This document shows, in pieces, positions 9,401-16,600 of a stretch of DNA of 33,167 nt (position 1 is its first letter; each line of letters begins with the position of its first letter). Both the position numbers and the translations under genes were made by a program. The notes beneath the pieces were generated by a model. It was not told where the DNA came from. It did not search any database and saw only the letters and a program-made list of their open reading frames with translations. The stretch covers positions 1 to 33,167 of the forward strand of contig CAMATV010000001.1 in assembly GCA_945861235.1 (NCBI GenBank), read 5' to 3'. This DNA comes from Opitutus sp. GAS368 (GTDB lineage: Bacteria; Verrucomicrobiota; Verrucomicrobiia; Opitutales; Opitutaceae).

Positions 9401-9910
9401 GACCGCAGTGGCTACGGCGAGCAAGCCGGTAAGAAAAGTGAGAAGAGTACGTGTTTTCACAGGAGGAGATTCGTTGTGTTTAGGTTGATTGGTTTTGGGT
9501 GTGTCGGGCGGCGGGGCGGGTGGGTTAGCCACCGGCGGGCCGCGTGATCGCTCCGACTCTTCCTGCTCCTTCTGCGCAGGTGCGGTCCGTTTTCGACTGA
9601 CGACAAGGGCACCCGTGGACTCGTCCTGGACGGCGAACAGAGCCGTGCCGGAGAGCATCACGCGGAGGGCATCGAGCGCCGCATACTCGCCGCGGACCGG
9701 CTGCGTCTTCTCGTCTCGGACATTTTCAACCAAGTAGACAATCTGGCAGCCGGAGTTACGGGCAAACTGCGTCAGCGTCGCGGCGGCATCACCACCCGGC
9801 ACATTGTAACTCTTCGTGGCCGCCGTGGCACCGGAGGTCGCCGACACGCCGATCGCGCAGCAAAATGCGGCTGCGAAAACCGGAGAGGCGGGGTAGATTT
9901 TTTGTGCCAT
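6425..9910 (-). CDS. TonB-dependent receptor with STN signalling domain (transducer)
   Basis: A 1161-residue outer-membrane receptor. In order it has: a signal peptide (MAQKIYPASPVF...SGATA, residues 1-30); an STN domain (about 33-108: SYNVPGGDAAATLTQFARNS, IVYLVENV, MLSGTALFAVQ) that contacts FecR in the periplasm; a charged and proline-rich linker (110-147); a second, internal signal-peptide-like stretch (TRTLLTFLTGLLAVATAVDA, about 153-172); a carboxypeptidase-regulatory-like domain (175-258: IEGRVLNSVTGSYLSNARI); the plug (about 265-395); and the beta-barrel ending in GIKGEF with terminal Phe. With the sigma factor and FecR genes directly upstream this is a ligand-sensing transducer. The internal signal peptide suggests that an STN-encoding gene was fused in frame to a complete receptor, whose old start may be the present GTG codon of VKTRT. 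Other possible starts are ATG 9967 and TTG 9991; I chose 9910 because it gives a normal signal peptide. The ligand is unknown. Confidence 0.9.
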   Translation of the reverse strand: MAQKIYPASPVFAAAFCCAIGVSATSGATAATKSYNVPGGDAAATLTQFARNSGCQIVYLVENVRDEKTQPVRGEYAALDALRVMLSGTALFAVQDESTGALVVSRKRTAPAQKEQEESERSRGPPVANPPAPPPDTPKTNQPKHNESPPVKTRTLLTFLTGLLAVATAVDAQTSSTIEGRVLNSVTGSYLSNARITILGSTLVTTTDVNGAYRLPGAPAGEVRIRAAYVGLEAKIEVAIVRPGETTTRDFELARAGDPVVMSEMTVIESREMNAQTLALNEQRNAANIKNVVALDEYNYNGQGNVGDLLKFIPGMSIVYSGNVASSIAVRGMPAYTTELLMDGAPLVSSGLTGPGRVARAAALPMSNVSRVEVNKVPTPDLPASGMGSSINIITKSGFERTRPLFTYTVYSLLRTDLPLTLQEVDVGTPSSHVSTIRRIMPSFDVAYMHPIGKKLAISLSAANILNYSDNTVAYPRWDENLLIQTSNGVRTSPGVQATRDGRVGVEWKPDDRNEFSASLSYRRRGSADGVSTLNTNYGAGATGDRTSTQGASTGVGSLSQTFGWNQFNIETKHGVFKYSHRGDLWKIAGQLSNSRSRTSFGSEGFPYFSGLGASISDLIIKGSGIGYGNEIYDLVPSAFTTTDRAGKLVDGNNGNIYTITSASTASQQTEVSRSEARVGLERSFSARVPLSIKFGASILVDEFDGARNDRTFAFRPTGTAADRLAGNNALVDTALHLDQGILNGGRPVLWVSPLKVYDLFMTSPGYFVLNDLTTYRTRVNNSKELTETITAGYFRGDVKLLGNRLFLVGGVRFEKTADDGMGPLNDPNAKYVRDGSGKLVLDGTGKPVPITTNPLQAEKLVLREREARTERSYDGLFPSLNATYEISERLLARFGFASTIGRPDLGLVIPGITISDAGATSQGTVTVVNTGLKPWTANNYDLSLESYFLKGGFGTVSVFQKDIKDFFTVVRTAATQELLSLYGVPSGESYLNYDIVTRGNGGDARVKGFEFSYKQDLAFLHSWASGVQVFFNYTKNSLSGSTTSDFAQFNPKMMSWGVSLVRPRYILKFTMAQQGETRRTATADVGRSTYQGAIDRDTISGEYQVTKKLSIYGQISDLLAGGYKDRVLIYDRSKNTPSHARLDRMIDSGISLTVGIKGEF

Positions 9911-10003
9911 GCGCAGGAGGTGCTTCACTCCTGAGACGCCGTATTCAAAAAAATGGGTAACAAACATCTTCACGAATCGGAGCGTTCCCAAGGATTAAAG
10001 GCG

Positions 10004-10029
10004 CCGCGAGAGGGCAACCGCCCTCGCGG
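10004..10029. other. GC-rich hairpin between fecR and receptor
   Basis: CCGCGAGAGGGC pairs with GCCCTCGCGG around a 4-base loop, leaving a 2-base bulge. In the minus-strand transcript it lies about 95 bp before the receptor start. No U-run follows it on the minus strand, so it is not a classical terminator; it may stabilise or separate the fecR and receptor transcripts. Confidence 0.6.
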
Positions 10030-10069
10030 AGTGGCTTGATTCCATTCTCCGATCATCGGGCCCACGGCA

Positions 10070-10112
10070 CCCACGGAACAGTCGGAAGGCCAGATTCCAA
10101 GTGTTCCGTGGG
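10070..10112. repeat. 11-bp perfect inverted repeat
   Basis: CCCACGGAACA (10070-10080) and TGTTCCGTGGG (10102-10112) are perfect inverted copies with a 21-base spacer, in the 317-bp gap between fecR (ending at 10228) and the STN receptor (starting at 9910). Together with the hairpin at 10004 it fills most of this gap. It may be an mRNA structure setting relative expression or an end of a small mobile repeat. Confidence 0.7.
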
Positions 10113-10227
10113 TAGCCCTGCTTTGGCCTTTGGTGGCGGCTGCGCCTCTACGGGTAGTTCGTGGGGGTTCCTCATCCATCGGTGGGACTGCGGTGGGGCG
10201 GCGTAGGCGCGCTGTAGAGTTTCCGGC

Positions 10228-11250
10228 CTATTGCGCCTTGCGCAGCACGATCTCGCGATCACCGCGGCGCTCGGCCTTCAGATCGCCGCCGCGCTCCAGC
10301 AGGCTGACAAACGCCTCGACGTTTCCGGCGGCAAACGTGCCACCCACCCGCCGGTCGCCCAAGTCGGCGTCGCCCAGATGCAGTTGGGTGCGGTTTTGCC
10401 GGTTGAATTGCGCAATGACCTTTCGCAGGGGCGTCTCGGAAAAGACCAGCATCTGCTCCTGCCAGGCGATCGCCTCCTGTAATTGCGCGGGCTCCAAACG
10501 CGTGATGATTGGAATCACTTCGGCCGCACCGCGCGGCACGAACGCACGGTCGCCTTTTTCCAAGAGCGGCGCTGCGGCCGGCGCCTCCGGTTTTGCTCCG
10601 GTCCACTGCTCGGGGGTGGACAACCGCACCTTTCCGGAGGTCACCACCACTTCGATCGACGCCGCGGCCATGCGGACGTTAAACGCGGTGCCCACGGCCC
10701 GGACCGTGACTCCACCGGCGGTCACCATAAACGGGCGCGCCTCATCGTGCGCCACCTCGAAATGCGCTTCGCCCGCATCCAGCAGCACGCGGCGCGCGGC
10801 GGAAGAATACTGCACCTTTGCGTTGCTGTTGGCGTTTAGTGTCACGGTGGAGCCATCCGGCAAGTCGATCTTCCGCATCATGCCCGCCGCGGTCGCATAG
10901 CCCGCATTCGGATTTCGGAGATCGTTACGCCACCAGATAAACCCGAGCATGAGCGCCGCGGCCGCCGCGAGCGACCAGACGACCGAGGCTCGGGACCACA
11001 TCGTCTTTCCGGCGGGTTGATGGCTCTGATGAGTGGCGCGGGCGGCAACCGGTGGCATTGCTTCAAGGATGCTCCAGGTCTCCTCCAATCGCTCAACGGC
11101 GTCTGCATGTCGCGGGCTCGCCGTCCGCCAGCGCTCGAATTCCTTCGCGCGTCCAGAGGCAAAGCCTTCGTCGCGTTCGATGAGCCAGGCCACCGCCGCC
11201 TCCTCGATGGGATCATGGTCGTCGAACGGATCGCTTTCCTGGGCGTTCAT
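10228..11250 (-). CDS. FecR-type anti-sigma factor
   Basis: A 340-residue inner-membrane anti-sigma factor. The N-terminal cytoplasmic sigma-binding part (about 15-62) has AVAWLIERDEGF and EFERWRTASPRHADAVERL, the usual signature of this family. One membrane helix follows (about 90-107, VVWSLAAAAALMLGFIWW), then the periplasmic FecR domain (about 115-212, with DLPDGSTVTLNANS, GEAHFEVAHD and FMVTAGGVTVRAVGTAFNV), and a C-terminal STN-like fold (268-338, LVFSETPLRKVIAQFN) that would bind the receptor's signalling domain. The start ATG overlaps the sigma factor stop by 4 bp, which implies translational coupling and stoichiometric production. It holds the sigma factor inactive until the STN receptor reports ligand binding. 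Length and domain order are normal. Confidence 0.95.
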   Translation of the reverse strand: MNAQESDPFDDHDPIEEAAVAWLIERDEGFASGRAKEFERWRTASPRHADAVERLEETWSILEAMPPVAARATHQSHQPAGKTMWSRASVVWSLAAAAALMLGFIWWRNDLRNPNAGYATAAGMMRKIDLPDGSTVTLNANSNAKVQYSSAARRVLLDAGEAHFEVAHDEARPFMVTAGGVTVRAVGTAFNVRMAAASIEVVVTSGKVRLSTPEQWTGAKPEAPAAAPLLEKGDRAFVPRGAAEVIPIITRLEPAQLQEAIAWQEQMLVFSETPLRKVIAQFNRQNRTQLHLGDADLGDRRVGGTFAAGNVEAFVSLLERGGDLKAERRGDREIVLRKAQ

Positions 11251-11804
11251 GACGCGGCCTTTTTCATGGTTTTTCCGTTCTGCAGCAGATCGCGCGAGGC
11301 GAAGAATTTGGCGCAGCGCCGAACGCCGCGGCCCAGTTGCACCTTTACAGTGTCGGTCGTGACGCCAAGGCGCTCGGCAATCTCCTTGTAGCTGAGGTTT
11401 TCCTGAAACCGCAGTTGCACCACTTCACGGCAGCGCTCCGGGAGACTGGCGAGGGCTTCCGCCAACGTCTCGTGCCGTTGGCGTTCATCCAAGAGATCGC
11501 CGACCCCGGGGGCCTCTTCCAGCGTAGGCAGTTCGTGCAATTCGGTCATTTCGACATGCTCATTTCTGGCCCGGCGGCGGAACAGATCCACGGCGACATT
11601 GTGCGCGGTCGAAAAGAAAAACGCCCGCGCGTGTCTGATCCCATCGCCTTTGGTCTGCGCCCGCAACATGCGTGAGAAAGACTCCTGCACGACGTCGTCC
11701 TGATCCCGCAGCGACGGGAAGCGCGACGTCAAATAGGCTCGGACGGCCGGTTCGTGCGGTTGCACATGCTCGGCAAACCATTGGAGTTCTTCAGGAGGGG
11801 ACAT
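11247..11804 (-). CDS. ECF RNA polymerase sigma factor, FecI-like
   Basis: A 185-residue extracytoplasmic-function sigma factor. Region 2 covers about residues 20-85 (VRAYLTSRFPSL, DQDDVVQESFSRMLRA, RAFFFSTAHNVAVDLFRRR). A linker (90-112) leads to region 4 (about 115-172: LPERCREVVQLRFQENLSY, then the helix-turn-helix YKEIAERLGVTTDTVKVQLG). It directs RNA polymerase to promoters of uptake genes when released by the FecR protein encoded next. The ATG at 11802-11804 is preceded by a C/A-rich stretch without a Shine-Dalgarno sequence. About 90 bp upstream lies an 89-bp sequence that is repeated exactly upstream of the receptor at 31919, so both may belong to one regulon, perhaps with autoregulation. 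Confidence 0.96.
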   Translation of the reverse strand: MSPPEELQWFAEHVQPHEPAVRAYLTSRFPSLRDQDDVVQESFSRMLRAQTKGDGIRHARAFFFSTAHNVAVDLFRRRARNEHVEMTELHELPTLEEAPGVGDLLDERQRHETLAEALASLPERCREVVQLRFQENLSYKEIAERLGVTTDTVKVQLGRGVRRCAKFFASRDLLQNGKTMKKAAS

Positions 11805-11895
11805 CGGTCGGGGTTTTCCGTCGGGCGCAATAATGATTACCGCCGCCGGCCTACATGGGAAGTCAGGAAGAGCGGAAGTCGGCGAAAAGACTGAA

Positions 11896-11984
11896 AAAAC
11901 ATACCTGCGAGACCTGCGGGTGGTTTCTTTCGGTCACGGCCAAAACCCGGTTTTTGGGCGGGGGCTGATCGGAAGCTGGATTTT
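11896..11984. repeat. Unit A: 89-bp exact repeat, copy 1
   Basis: Identical at all 89 positions to 31983-32071. It begins AAAACATACCTGCGAGACC, contains the imperfect palindrome CCAAAACCCGGTTTTTG (11940-11956) next to GGGCGGGGGC, and ends CTGGATTTT, where it merges into unit B. It is upstream of the sigma factor operon (start 11804). The flanking sequence between the repeat and the start codon shows no resemblance between the two copies, so the edge is sharp. Confidence 0.95.
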
Positions 11985-12011
11985 CAGGGGGATCGGATCC
12001 GGGAGGGGCTT
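11972..12011. repeat. Dispersed repeat unit B, copy 2
   Basis: Core CTGGATTTTCAGGGGGATCG followed by GATCCGGGAGGGG, overlapping the end of unit A. The GGATCGGATCC segment is a perfect 5-1-5 palindrome. The rest of the 12012-12083 gap shows nothing recognisable. Confidence 0.9.
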
Positions 12012-12083
12012 TTAACTTCGGCTTGGCTCCCGACCTTGGGCATCGCGACTGGTCTGCTGCGTGCGGCCGTGGACCCCTAGCAG

Positions 12084-12148
12084 GGTTCAGGTTTTAGTCG
12101 GCACATTCCGGCGGCTGACATTGGACATTAAAACCTGAGCCTTTTTTT
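12084..12148 (+). terminator. Terminator-like hairpin with U-run
   Basis: GGTTCAGGTTTTAGT (12084-12098) pairs with ATTAAAACCTGAGCC (12127-12141) at 13 of 15 positions. A smaller inner stem (GTCGGC with GCTGAC-type pairing) fills the loop, and seven T follow (12142-12148). The shape is that of an intrinsic terminator on the plus strand, yet no plus-strand gene precedes it. It could end an unseen small RNA or be part of a mobile repeat. Confidence 0.45.
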
Positions 12149-12300
12149 GTTCCCTTGCCGAACCCCGGAATCAATTGCGCCGAAGAACGTTTACCCAGCT
12201 TCAACCGCCGCGACCCCAAACCCCAAAGCCTTCTCTGAGGAAGCGCGACGAGCGGCCGGCCATGCCCGAAAGCGGGCGCGAACGTCGAGCCTTTGGTCGG

Positions 12301-13614
12301 TCAGGATTCGTTGGCCTTGAGCACGCGAAGCATGTTGCCGCCGATAATTTTCTGGATCGTTTGATCGCTGTGTCCTCGCTGGACCATGCCGACGGTAAAC
12401 AGCGGCCAGTTGGTCCAGGCCAGCGAAGTGTCACGGTCCGGGCTGAGGGCACCCGGTGGCCAGAGGGCCTCCCAGCGGACTCGCGTTGGGTTGTTACGTG
12501 CCGGTAGTTTGACGTCGTTGGGTTTCACGCGGGATGTGTAGCCTGTGTCCGTGCCAATGCCGACGTGATTGGCGCCGAACCGCTTCACTAAATAGTCGAT
12601 GTGATCAAGGAAGGCGACGAGGTCTTTGTTACCGCCGAGGAAGTGGCCAATGCAGCAGACGCCGATGAGGCCATCGGTGTCGGCGATGGCTTTGATGACC
12701 TCGTCCTTCTTCGCGCGGATGTGTGGGTTGAGGGCGGCCGCAGAACTGTGGCTGGCGACCATGGGCTTCTTCGTGATTTTCGCAGCGTCGAAGCCGGTCT
12801 TCTGGCTGCTGTGAGCGCAGTCGGCGATTACCCCCTGGCGGTTGAGCTCGGCCACGACCATTTGGCCGAAGTCGCTCAGTCCGGCATCGATCGGCTCACC
12901 GCAGCCGTCGCCGATCGGGTTCCGTCGGTTGTACGTGAGGTGCATCATGCGCACGCCCAGCTCGGCAAAGACGCGGATATGACGCATTTCGTCGACGGTG
13001 TTGTTCCAATGTCCGACGAGGGGAACGCCATTGGTCGTCATCGTGATGGCGTGGTGGCCCGCTTTCTTGGCCGCGACAATCTCGTCCGCGCGCACCGCTT
13101 TAGGAAACCGTTCGCGCAGGCGGTCAGTGACGTAGACCCAACGGGCGAGTCTTTTCATGAGCCGCATCGGATCATTCCCCTCCTCGCCGGCGTTGCGGAT
13201 GATCGCCGTGACGCCAGCGGCCTGCCAAGCGCCCTCGTATTCAGCCCGCTCGGCGGCGTCGGTGACCATTCGGGTCATGCCCATGTCTTCGCGGGCATCG
13301 GCGATTTCCTGCTCAGCTGCGCCGGAGTTCATGATCTTCGCCAGGACGGCGTTATCGACTGCCGCGGCTGGGCCGAAGCCGTAGACGTCGAGCACCACGG
13401 AGTTAGCATGCAGCTCGAGGCCATGTTCGAGGTCTTTCGCGGAAGGTTTGAGGAGGGCGAGGCCGACCTGGCGGTGGGCGGCGATCTGCGTATTGGTGGC
13501 CGCAGGGGCAGGCCCGGCCGGCGCGGCGCCTTGGGCGGAGGGCAGCAAACTGGGTGCAACGAGGGGCGCGGCGGCTGCGACCAAGGAGTTGGCGAGGAAA
13601 GAACGACGGTTCAT
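12301..13614 (-). CDS. Peptidase M19 (membrane dipeptidase) homologue, metal site degraded
   Basis: A 437-residue exported protein starting MNRRSFLANSLVAAAAPLV, a Tat-like or Sec signal with an RR pair. The body is clearly M19 renal-dipeptidase-like: LGVRMMHLTYNRRNPIGDGC (220-238), GLSDFGQMVVAELNRQGVIA (245-264), CAHSS (H268), VASHSS (H289), HIDYLVKRFGANHVGIGTDT. The two C-terminal metal histidines are kept, but the N-terminal HxD ligand motif reads DVYGF (76-80), and the bridging glutamate normally found in an E-G-G segment is replaced by TTNG (193-196). A canonical two-zinc dipeptidase is therefore unlikely; a changed hydrolase or binding protein is more plausible. The ATG at 13614 follows a strong CU-rich leader (CCTCCCTCCCACG). 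It lies 61 bp after the receptor stop at 13676, so it is co-transcribed with that receptor and probably processes what the receptor imports. Confidence 0.85.
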   Translation of the reverse strand: MNRRSFLANSLVAAAAPLVAPSLLPSAQGAAPAGPAPAATNTQIAAHRQVGLALLKPSAKDLEHGLELHANSVVLDVYGFGPAAAVDNAVLAKIMNSGAAEQEIADAREDMGMTRMVTDAAERAEYEGAWQAAGVTAIIRNAGEEGNDPMRLMKRLARWVYVTDRLRERFPKAVRADEIVAAKKAGHHAITMTTNGVPLVGHWNNTVDEMRHIRVFAELGVRMMHLTYNRRNPIGDGCGEPIDAGLSDFGQMVVAELNRQGVIADCAHSSQKTGFDAAKITKKPMVASHSSAAALNPHIRAKKDEVIKAIADTDGLIGVCCIGHFLGGNKDLVAFLDHIDYLVKRFGANHVGIGTDTGYTSRVKPNDVKLPARNNPTRVRWEALWPPGALSPDRDTSLAWTNWPLFTVGMVQRGHSDQTIQKIIGGNMLRVLKANES

Positions 13615-13675
13615 CGTGGGAGGGAGGTTTGTGCTGAAGATTTTTTTGGAAATCGGTGAGAGGGGTCGCCGCGGC

Positions 13676-16600
13676 TTAAAACCGGCCGCTGACTCCGAGT
13701 GTGACGGTGACGTAGTTGTACATGATATCCTGAGCGCGCCCCGGGACGCCCTGATAGAGCCGCTGGGGTGCGTTAAAGATATTTGCCACGTCGCCGGTGA
13801 GTGAGACCGCCGGACGCAATTGATAGGCCAGACCCAGGTTGGTGGTCTTGAAAGAATACCGATAGAGGCTCGCCCCTGGACTCGTGCTGTTGTAACTGGA
13901 GATGTAGTTGCCGGTATAGTTATAAAGGATCCGGGTGCTGAAGCTCTGGTAGCGCCAGCTGAGACTGACATTGCCTGCCTTGGGGATGAAGCCGGGGACC
14001 TGCCCCGTCTTGCGCTCGGCCGTAGTGCCAAAGTTCCCCTTCGTGTCGATGACCGTATAGTTGGCGGCCCCGCTCAGACCCTTGAAAAGTCCCGGAAGAA
14101 AAGTGAACTGCTGGCGGTAGCTGAACTCCCATCCATCTACGGTGGCCGTGCCGTTGTTGGAGGAGGTTAGGCGCATGAAGCCGGCGTATTCACCATTATA
14201 GCCGTTGTCAGGTCCGGTGGGGACGATGCCGGTATTGGTGCCCGTCACGATATAATCCTTGATGGTCTTCTTGAACCAGCCGAGCGAAACGTTGCCGACG
14301 GGCTCGAAATAATAGTCGAGGGTGAAGTCCCAGTTCTTCGCGGTTTGCGGCAGGAGGCTGGGGTTGTTAATGGTGACAGTCTGGGTGGTCTCGTTGGCGG
14401 ATTCGCTGGGCAAGAGATTCGAAATGGCGGGTCGGCCGAAGCTGGTGGACCAACTGAGGCGGGCCTTGATGTCCTTGGTCAGATCATGGGTGAGGTGGGC
14501 GCTGGGGAACGATTTCGTATAGCTGCCCTTGCTCGCGCGCGCGGCACTTTCGTAATCGCGTTTCGCCGAACCCGCTGGATCGGCGACCTGCTGGGCGTTG
14601 GTGCTGCGGAGATTGGCGCGGACAAGGACCCAGCCCTGGCCCTCTGTATCGGTTTTTTCAGTACGTACGCCGGCGAGATAGCCCGTGCGACCAAGCCAAC
14701 CCTCGCGAGCGAGATTACCTTGGGCCATGAAATATCCGGCCGTCACCTCCTCGGATAAACTTCGCGTGCCGGAGTATTTGTTTGATTCGAAGAAATAGCC
14801 ATCTTCCAGCCAGAGGGCGGGGTTGGCAGGGAAGATGCCGGCCGAGCCGCCTCCGAAAAAATCGGATGTCTGCCACCGGGGAAGTTTCAGAGCGGTTTTG
14901 ATATTATTATAGGGGCGAGCGTTGGGATCGGCGGCGAGGCCGGTGGTGCCGAGATAGCTCCAACGCCGGGAGTAATTGGCGAGAGACACTTTCTGCGCGC
15001 GCCAAGATAAACCGGCTTTAAGGTGGGCGGGCACGGCCGTGGGCACGGTATAGCGCACGTTTCCGCGGGCTTGAGGCAGGGTCTGCGGTTGCTCGGAACT
15101 GGTCTTCAGAAGTCCGTTTGCGATCGGGCGATAGTTGGCCCCATTGGTGACGTCGAGCCCGGCAGTTTGGGTGAATCGGGGGAAGACATCCGACAGCGTG
15201 CGATCGATGGTCCAGCCGACGTTGCTCAAGCGGTTCGTGAGTGTGGTCTGGCCGCCTTGGGGCAGCAGGCCGGATTGCTGGTGGTTGCGGCTGAAGCTGA
15301 CGTTGTAGTCTATCCGCCATCGGCCGTACTCGTGCTCGGCTCCGAAATCCAGCAGGTACGTTTCAACGACATAGCTGTTCGGGCCATTGTTCACGATATC
15401 GATCATCGCTCCTGGAATCTGCCGTACCTGGGTGATTTTTTCGGTGTAGCCGGGGACGACCCCAGAGGTCGTCGCGTTTGGCACGGTGGTCCCATTCCCG
15501 GTGTACGCCGTCGCATTGTCGGTTCGGCGGAACCGCTCGACATTATCATTGATCGTCGCCGAGAGCGAAAACTTGGTGCTGAACGAATGACGGTAATCCG
15601 TCTTTACGTTCACGCTTCGCTGCATGCGGTTGTTATAACCTTCCCTCGTCTGGTAACTCCATTGGTAAGCGGGTTCGTTGAGATTGGTGGTGTTCTGAAA
15701 TTGGTTGGTCACGCGAAACTGACCGACGGCATTTTCGCTGTAAAAAATATTTGCCGCGATGCCCAGATTGCGAGTGCCCCCGAACACGCTGAAGACCTCC
15801 TGATAAGCGAGGTTCAATAAAGGATGGGAGCGGTGCTCCTCGCGCCGCGGCACCTGCTCGGTAAAGGCGGGGGCGGTCCTGACCGTCGCACTATAAGTTA
15901 CTCGGCGTTTTTCTTTCATGTTTAACGGCGACCGTGTCTTCATGTTGATCGTACCGCCGAGCGAGTCGGCTGTTTTGTCAGGCGTGTGCCCCTTGATCAC
16001 CTCTAATTGCTCGAACATCGTACCGGAGATGCTCTGGAGTTCGAAGGCGCGATTTGTGCCGATACTGGCCATGAGCCCTCCGTCTACGGTGACGGTGTTG
16101 AGCCCGGGCGCCATGCCGCGGATATTGAAAGCGTAGGCCAATCCCTCCTCGCTGGGGCTGCCGGCGATACCGGGCAGTCGCATCACGACCTCGCCTGCGC
16201 TCATATTAGGCAAGTTGCCGAAAGAATCCATCGCGACGATGTTCTTCACATTGCTCGCGTTCCGCTGTGCCGTGATGGCGAGCGCGTCACCTTCGCGTTC
16301 ACCCGTGACCTTGAACGCGTCCAACCTATAAATATTCGAGCTGAGTTCGAAATCGCGCAAGGCCCGCTGACCGGCGCCGATCGTAATCTGGCCGTTCGCG
16401 GAATCGAGGCCGATGTAGGATACGGCTATCTCGTGAGTGCCCGCCCGCACACCGGTGAGCACATAGCGGCCGGTGTTGTCGGTGAGGGCCTTGAGGCCTA
16501 GAGTTGGTAGCTCGACTCTCGCGCCTTCGAGCAGATTGCGGGTGGCGGAATTGCTGATCGTTCCGGTGATGGTACTGACGGGGGTCTCCGCGTTGATCGA

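Noticed and set aside
9459..9470. AGGAGGAG near the internal signal peptide of the STN receptor, looking like a ribosome binding site for a separate gene
   Set aside because: It reads AGGAGG only on the plus strand; on the coding strand it is CTCCTCCT, so it does not support a separate start there.
11833..12015. Short plus-strand frames over unit A sharing YLRDLRVVSFGHGQNP with 31932-32147
   Set aside because: The DNA is identical for 89 bp, so protein similarity is automatic; the frames have different starts and ends and the third copy diverges.
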